DNA of 39,086 nt from Thermotogaceae bacterium (GTDB lineage Bacteria; Thermotogota; Thermotogae; B21-G9; HyVt-16), in the NCBI GenBank assembly GCA_011043375.1, contig DQYP01000172.1, positions 1 through 39,086 on the forward strand, written 5' to 3'. Position numbers and translations under genes: made by a program. Of this stretch, positions 24,857-31,447 are shown piece by piece; positions within the stretch are counted from its first letter, which is position 1, and each line of letters begins with the position of its first letter. The notes below the pieces were generated by a model that worked only from the letters and a program-made list of their open reading frames with translations, made no database searches and was not told where the DNA came from.

Positions 24857-25198
24857 GCGTAAAAAATCAGGAAATTTAAATCGCATAAGGTAAATTATAT
24901 ATACAAGATTACGTTTTTCGCATCTCTTACGTCATTTTAACCCCATGTTTAGATTACTTAAACTACGCTTTAATTATTCTAACATTATTTTTGTGTAAAA
25001 GATGTTTTACATGGTCAATGATATAATCACCATAATAAAATTAGCACTCTCACCTTGAGAGTGATAACATATATGGCATAAAATAAGGCATATGATATGC
25101 CTTATGTTTTGTAACATTCTATTAACATTTCTTTTATTGACTTTTCATAATCAGTATAATAGAATCGGATTGACAATCGCAAGAGGGGGGATGATAAA
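24857..25198. other. non-coding spacer with small palindromes
   Basis: No gene is seen. It contains AAGGTAAATT (24887-24896, also at 20981-20990), GTAAAA-GATG-TTTTAC (24995-25010), an 8-bp inverted repeat CACTCTCA/TGAGAGTG (25045-25063), a 9-bp one TAAGGCATA/TATGCCTTA near 25085-25105, and a TATAAT preceded by ATCAG (25150-25160) that may be the -10 for the gene at 25199. No well-placed -35 is evident. Confidence 0.5.
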
Positions 25199-25405
25199 AT
25201 GGTGATGTATAGCTGGGAGAGAAAAGGAAAGATATACGAGAGGATTATAGCACGCTTGAGGATGTTTACTGATATTATAGCACTTGACTATAAAGAGAAG
25301 TTTATTAAGGTTATCCGAAAAAACGGGACTGGAATTATTATACCAGTCCCGGAATTGAAAAAAGATGATATTGACTTTCTGAGAGATGAATTAGTTAAGG
25401 CATAA
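25199..25405 (+). CDS. hypothetical small basic protein, related to the protein at 24591
   Basis: The product has 68 residues starting MVMYSWERKGKIYERIIARL. ATG 25199 follows AAGAGGGGGGATGATAA. It is a monocistronic unit with its own -10 (ATCAGTATAAT) and its own terminator. Helix-strand-strand-helix pattern shared with the 24591 product suggests a duplicated small regulator family. No DNA-binding motif can be proven. Confidence 0.5.
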   Translation: MVMYSWERKGKIYERIIARLRMFTDIIALDYKEKFIKVIRKNGTGIIIPVPELKKDDIDFLRDELVKA

Positions 25406-25427
25406 TTATTTATATCTTATCATCATC

Positions 25428-25454
25428 ATCCCGGCTCATGCCGGGATCTTTTTT
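25428..25454 (+). terminator. rho-independent terminator
   Basis: ATCCCGGC, TCAT, GCCGGGAT, then CTTTTTT, 23 bases after the stop at 25405. Confidence 0.9.
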
Positions 25455-25468
25455 ATCCTATTTAACAG

Positions 25469-25484
25469 GTATACAATTGTATAC
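25469..25484. repeat. perfect 16-bp palindrome
   Basis: GTATACAATTGTATAC is a perfect palindrome between the two converging terminators. It could be an operator for a dimeric protein; no promoter is directly attached. Confidence 0.6.
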
Positions 25485-25503
25485 TATCAGAGGATAAAAT
25501 TAA

Positions 25504-25524
25504 AGGGCGCCTTATCGGCGCCCT
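25504..25524 (-). terminator. terminator of the leftward small gene
   Basis: AGGGCGCC, five bases, GGCGCCCT; reading the - strand it follows the gene at 25545-25721 and leads into TTTAATTTTAT. Confidence 0.75.
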
Positions 25525-25544
25525 GACTTGTGAGATATATAGTT

Positions 25545-25721
25545 TTATGCGTTTACTTTTTTCAAGATGTCTTCAAGTTGTCTCATTTCGGGTTTGCTCT
25601 CTATGAGCTCTCTTACTGCTTTCTCTATGGCCCTTTGGATGCTTCCATAAGCTGCTCTCAAAACTCTAACCTCACTCTCTTTCAGCTCAATCGCATACCT
25701 CATAGTCCTTTCACCCATCAT
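25545..25721 (-). CDS. small putative DNA-binding protein (ribbon-helix-helix-like)
   Basis: The product has about 58 residues. ATG 25721 (or 25718) follows AAAGGGGGTTTT. MRYAIELKESEVRVLRAAYG followed by SIQRAIEKAVRELIE has the length and strand-helix-helix order of Arc/CopG repressors (short strand, helix, 'S-x-x-x-A-I' helix start). It has its own promoter (25776-25804) and terminator. A role as phage repressor or copy-control protein next to the iteron-rich AT region is attractive, but the family is assigned by pattern only. Confidence 0.5.
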   Translation of the reverse strand: MMGERTMRYAIELKESEVRVLRAAYGSIQRAIEKAVRELIESKPEMRQLEDILKKVNA

Positions 25722-25775
25722 AAAACCCCCTTTCAAGTTTTTTTCATTGACCCTTCATCTCACTTTCCATTATAC

Positions 25776-25804
25776 TTTATACACCACGCATTATAAAAAG
25801 TCAA
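25776..25804 (-). promoter_or_regulatory. promoter of the small regulator gene
   Basis: On the - strand TTGACT (25804-25799), 17 bases ending GTGGTG, then TATAAA (25781-25776), with TATAAT shortly downstream. It lies 55 bases before the start codon at 25721. Confidence 0.7.
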
Positions 25805-26169
25805 GTAACAGAAATGTTAACATCATGCTATTTATATGTTATCAACCTTTAATCACATTTAACACCCTCTATTATCCCTTATATCATGCTATCCCATCTC
25901 ATATCTTATAGTCATTTAACATTTCTCATATCATATAAATCTGAGTTTATTCTATCTAACACTCATATTAGATTCCCTAATCCCATTTTATTCTCTATAA
26001 TACTTTATCCCATCTTGTATCATTAGCCCTCTTATATCTATATCGATATATCTATATCGTTATATCTATCTAATGTCAAGTATGCTTTACATCTTTATTA
26101 TATCTAACATGTCAAGTATATTTGACACTATAACTGTCATACTTCTATATAACAGTTAGACAGTTAGAG

Positions 26170-26199
26170 AAAAGCAGGTATTGTAAAAGCAGGTATTGT
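26170..26199. repeat. 15-bp tandem direct repeat
   Basis: AAAAGCAGGTATTGT occurs twice with no spacer (26170-26184, 26185-26199), just left of a TA-rich hairpin (GACGATATATATA...TATATCATCGTC). Confidence 0.8.
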
Positions 26200-26332
26200 A
26201 GACGATATATATAATATATATATCATCGTCAATATATCCTCTTATCTCCCATTATAGGCCCTCTTATTCCAGAGTCCTCTCATATCGGGGACTTATACTC
26301 TCATATATTCATACGTATACTATTATATATCG

Positions 26333-26358
26333 TGTCGTAAAAGAGATATTTTACGACA
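26333..26358. repeat. 10-bp inverted repeat TGTCGTAAAA / TTTTACGACA
   Basis: Perfect 10-bp arms with a 6-base spacer. A shorter relative, GTAAAA-GATG-TTTTAC, lies at 24995-25010, and ATAAAAGATGTTTTTTAC near 26470. These may be sites for one regulator. Confidence 0.65.
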
Positions 26359-26386
26359 TTATAGCTTATATCTCATTACTTTTAGG

Positions 26387-26443
26387 TTATCTTATCTAAC
26401 GTATTAGTTATCTTATCTAACATGTTAGTTTATCTTATCTAAC
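26387..26443. repeat. three 14-bp iterons TTATCTTATCTAAC
   Basis: Exact copies at 26387-26400, 26408-26421 and 26430-26443, spaced 21 and 22 bases (two helical turns). Partial copies (TATCTAAC) lie near 25953 and 26097. Such phased direct repeats in AT-rich DNA are typical of replication initiator or partition protein sites. Confidence 0.75.
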
Positions 26444-26553
26444 ATTATACCTCATTAAATGTTAGTTACTATAAAAGATGTTTTTTACGCTATTACCCCT
26501 ATACCCTTATTTTACGTAGAGAATGAGAGGGAATGGGGGTATACTAAAAAAAT

Positions 26554-26692
26554 TACATTTAAAAATTAAAACTTTTAAGAATTAGAATTCTAATATAGTT
26601 ACCATTATCATAAGAAAAACGGAGATATAGCATCAGAAGATTTATAGTTTGCATGTTATACGATACAGAAAAAATACATTTAAAAATTAAAA
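26554..26692. repeat. 18-bp exact direct repeat heading a diverged 120-bp duplication
   Basis: TACATTTAAAAATTAAAA occurs at 26554-26571 and 26675-26692, 121 bases apart. The sequences after each copy remain alignable (TATAGTTA..., CATCAG..., GATA(C/T)AGAAA), so an approximately 120-bp unit was duplicated and has diverged. Confidence 0.65.
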
Positions 26693-26936
26693 TTTCATTA
26701 TAGTTATAACTACGAGAAGAGTACTATAGTATAACATCAGGGAATTTATGAATTCTATATTACACAGTTCATGATATAGAAAGCTGATATAGTAAAGTTG
26801 CTGTTATATAAGAGATATAACTGGCGTATAGAGAAAGGGATAATATGAGAGGCTCCTGTTATAGTTATAAGGCTCTATATAATTATTCGGGTTTTTCTTA
26901 AATATTTCGGGTTTATTTCGGGTTTATATAATAAAA

Positions 26937-26958
26937 CAGCCCTCTTATAAGAGGGCTG
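26937..26958 (-). terminator. terminator of the leftward right-arm operon
   Basis: CAGCCCTCTT, AT, AAGAGGGCTG is a perfect 10-bp stem. On the - strand it follows the gene at 26977 and is followed by TTTTATTATATA. Confidence 0.85.
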
Positions 26959-26976
26959 GGATATGAAATTATTTAT

Positions 26977-27462
26977 TTATAAACTTATAATTTGATTAGC
27001 TTCATCTATTAGTTTTCTTATCAAAAAGGGTTCTTTATTTGGTTTGAGGGATTTGATACTTTCAAATATTTCCTCCTCAGAAGAGCCAAATTCTCTCTTC
27101 ATAAAAAGAGCAGTCGTGATAATAGAAAGTTCACTAGTCGAAAATCTTCCATAATGTTTAACGATATCGAGAATTTCTTTATCTTCTTTTTCGGGGGGCT
27201 CTATTTCAGGAGAGAGGGGAATTAACTTGAGAAATTTATCATAGTATTCTTCGATCCAATTTAAAGATTTTGCGGTGTTTATAAACCAGTTCACTCTAAT
27301 CGATTTTGGCCCAAAATGATATAAGCTGTAATCCAGATCGATTCCAGAGATTGTTTCGTAGATATACATGAGATACATAAGCTTCTTAACAGAAATTTCT
27401 TTTAATTCTTTTACCAAGTAGTATACTATTTTAGCTCCTCTAAAGTCTGAAAATTTATTCAT
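26977..27462 (-). CDS. YwgA/Panacea-like domain protein
   Basis: The product has 161 residues. ATG 27462 follows AAAAGGAGGAATAACT. KKLMYLMYIYETISGIDLDY, then LYHFGPKSIRVNWFINTAKS resemble the 'KLlYL...G...Y.~~~GPxS' pattern of YwgA and of Panacea (SocA/DUF4065) proteins. HYGRFSTSELSIITTALFMK matches the later 'fs...L..vat..y' helix. Panacea domains act as antitoxins in many toxin-antitoxin pairs, and related proteins are common in phages. No partner toxin is obvious; the next gene upstream encodes an unrecognised 127-residue protein. Last gene of the right-arm operon. Confidence 0.45.
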   Translation of the reverse strand: MNKFSDFRGAKIVYYLVKELKEISVKKLMYLMYIYETISGIDLDYSLYHFGPKSIRVNWFINTAKSLNWIEEYYDKFLKLIPLSPEIEPPEKEDKEILDIVKHYGRFSTSELSIITTALFMKREFGSSEEEIFESIKSLKPNKEPFLIRKLIDEANQIISL

Positions 27463-27531
27463 AGTTATTCCTCCTTTTAAAAAATGGGGTCATATTGAAC
27501 AAGCCATACCATTTCTCCTTCAGGGTAAACA

Positions 27532-27915
27532 CTATGTTATATCAAACCCCTGAAACACAAACTCTTTTTCGAATGTTAAACTTTCTTTTATCTTTTCTCT
27601 TTTATATCCTATTAAGGCGTTTTTTACGACTTCAGCGAGGTTTTGTAAGAACTCATCCAGAGAAAATCTTTCTATCTCTTCTTTGGTTTCTGGGTGCATT
27701 TCAAATCCGATTTTCAAATCATATCCATCATCTGGGTCATAAGACCAGTGATATGACCGGAAGCTGTGCTGGATTTCTCTTTTCACATACTCTCTCGCAT
27801 CCTCATCATACCCTCCAGGGAAACGAATGTTTGTAAAGATATAAATATCACCCTTCCATTCTCCAGAAAGATATTTCCACTCTCTGTAAAAAGAACCCTT
27901 TACTCTTATTTCCAT
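27532..27915 (-). CDS. hypothetical protein
   Basis: The product has 127 residues starting MEIRVKGSFYREWKYLSGEW. ATG 27915 follows AAGGAGGGGAGACT and overlaps the end of a 30-residue gene. It is rich in aromatic and charged residues (IQHSFRSYHWSYDPDDGYDL), with a beta-rich first half and helical second half (FLQNLAEVVKNALIGYKREK). Not recognised. Confidence 0.5.
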   Translation of the reverse strand: MEIRVKGSFYREWKYLSGEWKGDIYIFTNIRFPGGYDEDAREYVKREIQHSFRSYHWSYDPDDGYDLKIGFEMHPETKEEIERFSLDEFLQNLAEVVKNALIGYKREKIKESLTFEKEFVFQGFDIT

Positions 27916-27998
27916 AGTCTCCCCTCCTTTTTATAAATGTCTTCATCCATCAAACGAGAGTTGTTTGTATAAACGTGTTTTAGAGCTCCTAGTTTCAT
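27906..27998 (-). CDS. 30-residue small protein
   Basis: ATG 27998 follows GAGGAGGTGTAAGT, a very strong ribosome site. The frame reads MKLGALKHVYTNNSRLMDED and ends at TAA 27906-27908, overlapping the next gene's ATG by 10 bases. Strong binding site and coupling suggest that it is translated, at least as a leader for the gene at 27915. Confidence 0.45.
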   Translation of the reverse strand: MKLGALKHVYTNNSRLMDEDIYKKEGRLWK

Positions 27999-28015
27999 AC
28001 TTACACCTCCTCAGT

Positions 28016-28180
28016 TCATTCTCTAAAGAATTTGCTCTGTATTGCTTTCAATTCTGCAACCATTATTATTAATTTATCTATTTCTTTGAAAGCCTCGAAA
28101 ACAAAGCTGTGTTCTAAGAGGCTTTCGATGTGAGAAATTTTATCCCGTATTTCCTCAAGGGCGCGATAAAGTTCATCCAT
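28016..28180 (-). CDS. 54-residue coiled-coil protein
   Basis: ATG 28180 follows TTTGGGAGGTGATTGAA, which is formed by the last codons and stop of tnpB (FGR stop). The product starts MDELYRALEEIRDKISHIES and is a single amphipathic helix (LIIMVAELKAIQSKFF), probably a coiled coil. Because its ribosome site is part of tnpB, the two are translationally linked. Not recognised. Confidence 0.5.
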   Translation of the reverse strand: MDELYRALEEIRDKISHIESLLEHSFVFEAFKEIDKLIIMVAELKAIQSKFFRE

Positions 28181-28185
28181 TTCAA

Positions 28186-29526
28186 TCACCTCCCAAACTT
28201 TTTATACCATATTTCTTGAGAATTGTCAAGATACTTTTCAATCCTTCTTAAAAGGTCAGCTACTCTCCCCCCTAAAGAAGGAGAGCTTGCTCTACCGGTT
28301 TGACCGGGAGCATTAGGCTGGCTGACAAGCAGCCCCTTTAGATTCTCTTCTTGGGTTTTTGAAAGCTCACGAAGTGCGATATTGATCGCTCCAACTATAT
28401 CTGCATGCTCTTTGTAACCACAGTTCTGACAAACAAATCTTTCTCCATGGTTGGGTCTGTTGTTTTTTGAAACGTACCCGCACACAGGACATGTTTGAGA
28501 GGTATAGCTTGGATCTACATATACAGCTTGAACTCCGTAGTATAAAGCTGCTTTGTATTCGATCTTCTTCTGGAGCGATGCAAAAGGCCATTGCTCAGCT
28601 TGCCGTCTTGCTTCTTTATCTTTGCCGCGATACGTAACGCGGTTGGAGCGAATCTGAGTCAGGTCTTCCAAGACAAACCTAGCCTGAGGATGGGATTCAA
28701 CCAGGGTTTTTGAAACGATGTGTAGCACGTTCTCGGTAAACCGTTTTTCCCGCCTGCTAAGCTTCTGGAGTTTTCGCTTAGCAGAGCGGGTGCCTTTGGA
28801 CATTAGCTCAGAGCGCAGGTTGTGATAACGTTGTTTTCTGCGTTTGACTTCCTCAGGCAGATTGACAAGATATTTCTTTCCGGTTGTTGAAGCAACAGCC
28901 ATGATATGTCTTTCGCCAACATCGACTCCGACGATTTCTTTGGGACGCCGCTCTTGAATTTCAAGAGTTACAGGAACCAAGAGAAAGAATGTCTTAGAAG
29001 AGCGATCATAACTGAGGATAGGATCACCGATTTTCCCTTGTCGCAGGTACTCATAATGCTTATTCCAACCGTAGATTCGTATCCACTTTAGACGGCCTTG
29101 CAGAGTTGAAATGGAAACGTAGATTTCGTTCCAGTTGGCAAATTTGAAAGATACAGTTCTGTTGTACGTGTATTTGGCGATTAGAGACTTTCGCTTTGGA
29201 GGCTTATCCCAAAATTTCTTAGTAGCTTTCGAATCTGGCTTTCTGCGTTTCAACTCTTTGAACTGAGCCCAAAGGGTTTTGTAGATCGCAGCGGCGTCTC
29301 TGTTAACGTTCACAGCAAGTTGAGCAGGAAGACCAAATCGCTCTCTGATAGTCACATAATATGCATGGTGTAGTTTCTTCACATTAGTGGTCTTATCAGA
29401 CAGGTTTTTAGACAGCACAAAGTTTACGGCTTCTGTATACGCTTCAGCCGTCTCAAACAATTGCCTCTTTTGCTCTTTTGTGGCGTCAAACTTGAATTTA
29501 AGCATAAGCACCTGTTTCATCTTCAA
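28186..29526 (-). CDS. tnpB: TnpB-like RNA-guided nuclease (IS200/IS605 family)
   Basis: The product has 446 residues, the usual length. The N-terminal wedge/REC part starts MKMKQVLMLKFKFDATKEQK. The RuvC catalytic residues are all present: Asp202 in VVGVDVGERH, Glu287 in RFVLEDLTQIR and Asp376 in EHADIVGAINIA. The zinc ribbon has CPVCG (346-350) and CQNCG (366-370). So it should be an active RuvC nuclease. TTG 29526 or ATG 29520 starts at the stop of the upstream gene with GTGGTGATTGA before it. No tnpA lies nearby and no clear element ends were found. It is embedded in an operon on both sides, so it may be resident rather than a recent insertion. Confidence 0.93.
   Translation of the reverse strand: MKMKQVLMLKFKFDATKEQKRQLFETAEAYTEAVNFVLSKNLSDKTTNVKKLHHAYYVTIRERFGLPAQLAVNVNRDAAAIYKTLWAQFKELKRRKPDSKATKKFWDKPPKRKSLIAKYTYNRTVSFKFANWNEIYVSISTLQGRLKWIRIYGWNKHYEYLRQGKIGDPILSYDRSSKTFFLLVPVTLEIQERRPKEIVGVDVGERHIMAVASTTGKKYLVNLPEEVKRRKQRYHNLRSELMSKGTRSAKRKLQKLSRREKRFTENVLHIVSKTLVESHPQARFVLEDLTQIRSNRVTYRGKDKEARRQAEQWPFASLQKKIEYKAALYYGVQAVYVDPSYTSQTCPVCGYVSKNNRPNHGERFVCQNCGYKEHADIVGAINIALRELSKTQEENLKGLLVSQPNAPGQTGRASSPSLGGRVADLLRRIEKYLDNSQEIWYKKFGR
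28190..28340 (-). ncRNA. candidate omega RNA of tnpB
   Basis: TnpB guide RNAs usually overlap the 3' end of tnpB and the right end of the element. The - strand here contains three hairpins within tnpB's final codons: GGCTG-CTTGT-CAGCC (28334-28320), CCGGT-CAA-ACCGG (28307-28295) and CTCTCC-n11-GGAGAG (28285-28263). The coding function of this C-terminal extension (VSQPNAPGQTGRASSPSLGG) is weak, as in other elements. The 3' border and guide are not determinable by eye. Confidence 0.4.
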
Positions 29527-29792
29527 TCACCACTATATGAGATTATATTCCAGATAAAGAGATAGCCCCAGTATCCTGTATATAGTGCTTTTAGGTAAGA
29601 GAAAACTGGAAAATTAAATATCATTTGCAGTCCTATTACGCCGAATGGAACTACTATGAATGTTATAAAAAGATCTTGTGCTATTATTGACCATATTGGT
29701 GTTTTTAAAATAGCATATTTCATAACCTGCAGAGTTATAATCATGCGCAGCGCTAATACTACCCAGAAAGCTATCCAGAGAACTATCATCAT
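29523..29792 (-). CDS. small integral membrane protein
   Basis: The product has 89 residues with three predicted membrane segments: residues 3-24 (IVLWIAFWVVLALRMIITLQ), 33-60 (about PIWSIIAQDLFITFIVVPFG) and 66-86. ATG 29792 follows GAGGAGGTGAAAGT. Stop TGA overlaps the tnpB start. No family recognised; size and topology would allow a holin-like or membrane-modifying role, but the neighbours (primase-like, TnpB) do not suggest lysis. Confidence 0.5.
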   Translation of the reverse strand: MMIVLWIAFWVVLALRMIITLQVMKYAILKTPIWSIIAQDLFITFIVVPFGVIGLQMIFNFPVFSYLKALYTGYWGYLFIWNIISYSGD

Positions 29793-29796
29793 ACTT

Positions 29797-30558
29797 TCAC
29801 CTCCTCAAGATTTTAACATTAGGATGGAAGGGAACATGAGTTTGTGTAAATGTGGTGATTTTAACTTCTTTTGCGTCTAATACAGCGGTAAGAGTCTTTA
29901 TGATGCGCTCTTTCTTTTTAAACACTTCCTCCTCTACTGTTTTGTCAATTTCTAAAACAATGTGCAATCCATTTGAGGGCGTAGAGACAGCATACACAAT
30001 ATTAGGAAAATAGAGATTTTCATAGACAAACTGTAATTGTTCAAGAGTAAGATTTTCATTAAAATCAATATCTATCATAACATATTTTGGTCTACCACTT
30101 CTCGCAGTGCTATGAACATAACTTTTCCATTTGCTTTGAAATTTCAATAATTCACTGACATCGTAGTTCTGATACATGAGTTTTTTAACATAATCGCTTA
30201 TAAGTCTTTTGGTGGCTTTTACAATATCTCTGGGTTCATAAACAAAGGTTAGTGAGATCGCTTTTGGAAATCTTTCAAAGAGTTCGCTGACAGTATATGG
30301 TTTGCCTTTGATCGATTTAATTCTGGTGTACTTATCATTCAGCACCGCCAGATGATTATTGATTTTACTTATGACATAATTCTCGCCCTTCTTAAAATCT
30401 GTATAATCTATCACAAAATGGGTTAATACTATCTCTCTGGCTGGAAAATCTGCTTCGGGGTAATACAATTTAATCCATTTCTTGCGCATAAGCAGCAGAA
30501 AATAAAAGCCTTCGTTTTCTTTTAAAGAAGGTAAGTATTTTAAAAATTCAAAATTCAT
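29797..30558 (-). CDS. possible AEP-type primase/polymerase-like protein
   Basis: The product has 253 residues. ATG 30558 follows AAGGAGGCGTATAGA; the longer frame enters the upstream methyltransferase. PKYVMIDIDFNENL (157-170) carries a D-x-D (163/165), and YAVSTPSNGLHIVLEI (189-204) carries the S-x-G-x-H pattern (His199), spaced as motifs I and II of archaeo-eukaryotic primase superfamily proteins. The closing THVPFHPNVKILRR resembles the 'R-x-P-x-x-x-H' tail of small AEPs. The third acidic motif is not clear. If correct, it would synthesise primers for phage DNA replication. Next to a DNA methyltransferase, consistent with an early DNA-metabolism gene. Confidence 0.45.
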   Translation of the reverse strand: MNFEFLKYLPSLKENEGFYFLLLMRKKWIKLYYPEADFPAREIVLTHFVIDYTDFKKGENYVISKINNHLAVLNDKYTRIKSIKGKPYTVSELFERFPKAISLTFVYEPRDIVKATKRLISDYVKKLMYQNYDVSELLKFQSKWKSYVHSTARSGRPKYVMIDIDFNENLTLEQLQFVYENLYFPNIVYAVSTPSNGLHIVLEIDKTVEEEVFKKKERIIKTLTAVLDAKEVKITTFTQTHVPFHPNVKILRR

Positions 30559-30574
30559 TCTATACGCCTCCTTC

Positions 30575-31411
30575 TCAAAAGAGTTTTGATTGTAATTCTG
30601 CAATACGTTTCTTCGTTACCGCACAATATGCAGGGCTTAGTTCGATACCTATCCACTTTCTTCTCAGCTTCTCCGCCACCACCAATGTTGTTCCTGCACC
30701 GGCAAACATATCTAAAACGGTATCTCCGATCCACGAAAGCATTTTAATAAGACGATATGGAAGTTCTTCAGGAAACATTGCGGGGTGTCCAAATTGTTTC
30801 TGGCGTGTTTCCGGTGGAAACCTCCATAACGCAATAGAAAATTCAATAAACTCTTCTTTTGTTAGATCGCTGTCTCCTCGTTTTTGGAGTTTTCTTGTTT
30901 CTTTGGCAAACACAAGAATATGCTCAAAAGGTGTTGGAAAAGAGGGGGCAGCAGGAGAACAAAAACTACCCCAAGCCGCTCTGTTTCTTATTTGCATTTT
31001 GTCCCAAATTATGTGAGTGTACGGAATATAACCTATCTCTTTCATGAATTGGATAACATCGCTACTGGTGGGAACGGCGCCATTCTTACTATCTCCAATA
31101 TTGATACAAACTCTTCCACCTCTAGGAAGCAGGCGATATGTTTCTGCAAAAATTTCTTTCAACCATGCAATGTATTCATGATGTTCCCGATTATCGTTGT
31201 ACAAATCATACGGACGTTTGTGATATTTATTGTTTCCCAAATCAACATTATACGGCGGCGACGTAATCACTATATCTATTGATTCATCAAGAAAATCTTT
31301 TAGAATCTCCAACGCATCCCCTAAATACAATATACCTTTCTCTGTTTCAAAATATCTATTTTCGTTCGGAAAAATATTCTTCCAACTTATATTCTCACTC
31401 CTTTCTACCAC
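30575..31411 (-). CDS. DNA methyltransferase, beta class (N4-cytosine or N6-adenine)
   Basis: Transfers methyl from AdoMet to an exocyclic amino group of DNA. Motif IV TSPPYN (50-55) comes before motif I VLDMFAGAGTTLVVAEKL (232-249), the beta-class order. GHPAMFPEELPYRLI (208-222) precedes motif I as usual. No large target-recognition repeat or restriction enzyme is adjacent, so it is an orphan enzyme, likely protecting phage DNA from host restriction (inference). The start is unclear: GTG 31411 has no binding site, and AAAGGAG is 7 bases before ATA 31390 (would begin SWKNIF after Met). Confidence 0.88.
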   Translation of the reverse strand: MVERSENISWKNIFPNENRYFETEKGILYLGDALEILKDFLDESIDIVITSPPYNVDLGNNKYHKRPYDLYNDNREHHEYIAWLKEIFAETYRLLPRGGRVCINIGDSKNGAVPTSSDVIQFMKEIGYIPYTHIIWDKMQIRNRAAWGSFCSPAAPSFPTPFEHILVFAKETRKLQKRGDSDLTKEEFIEFSIALWRFPPETRQKQFGHPAMFPEELPYRLIKMLSWIGDTVLDMFAGAGTTLVVAEKLRRKWIGIELSPAYCAVTKKRIAELQSKLF

Positions 31412-31413
31412 TT

Positions 31414-31447
31414 TGGTAGAATTCTGGTAGAATTACTTGGTAGAATT
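31414..31447. repeat. three TGGTAGAATT direct repeats
   Basis: Copies at 31414-31423, 31425-31434 and 31438-31447 (spacing 11 and 13) lie between the XRE regulator and methyltransferase genes, with TACCA-CTT-TGGTA adjacent. They may be regulator sites, or an RNA-level element in the shared transcript. Confidence 0.6.

Larger units (their letters stand above)
25805..26936. other. AT-rich non-coding region with repeats
   Basis: About 1.1 kb without a convincing gene on either strand and with dense stops. It is extremely AT-rich, with TATC/TATAT runs. It contains tandem 14-bp TATATC-TATATCG units near 26033-26073, two ATGTCAAGTAT elements near 26074 and 26107, a TTGACA-N18-TATATA sequence (about 26124-26153), a 15-bp tandem repeat (26170-26199), a long TA hairpin (26201-26230), a 10-bp inverted repeat (26333-26358), three 14-bp iterons (26387-26443), a duplicated block (26554-26790) and TTCGGGTTT three times (26886-26925). 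An origin of replication or partition site is plausible. Confidence 0.65.

Noticed and set aside
25132..25160. Full sigma-A promoter before the gene at 25199
   Set aside because: TTGAC lies only 12-13 bases from TATAAT, too short for a -35/-10 pair; only the -10 region is accepted.
26033..26443. Repeats in the AT-rich region as a CRISPR array
   Set aside because: Repeats are 10-15 bases with 7-base or no spacers, and no cas genes are present; they look like iterons or simple repeats.
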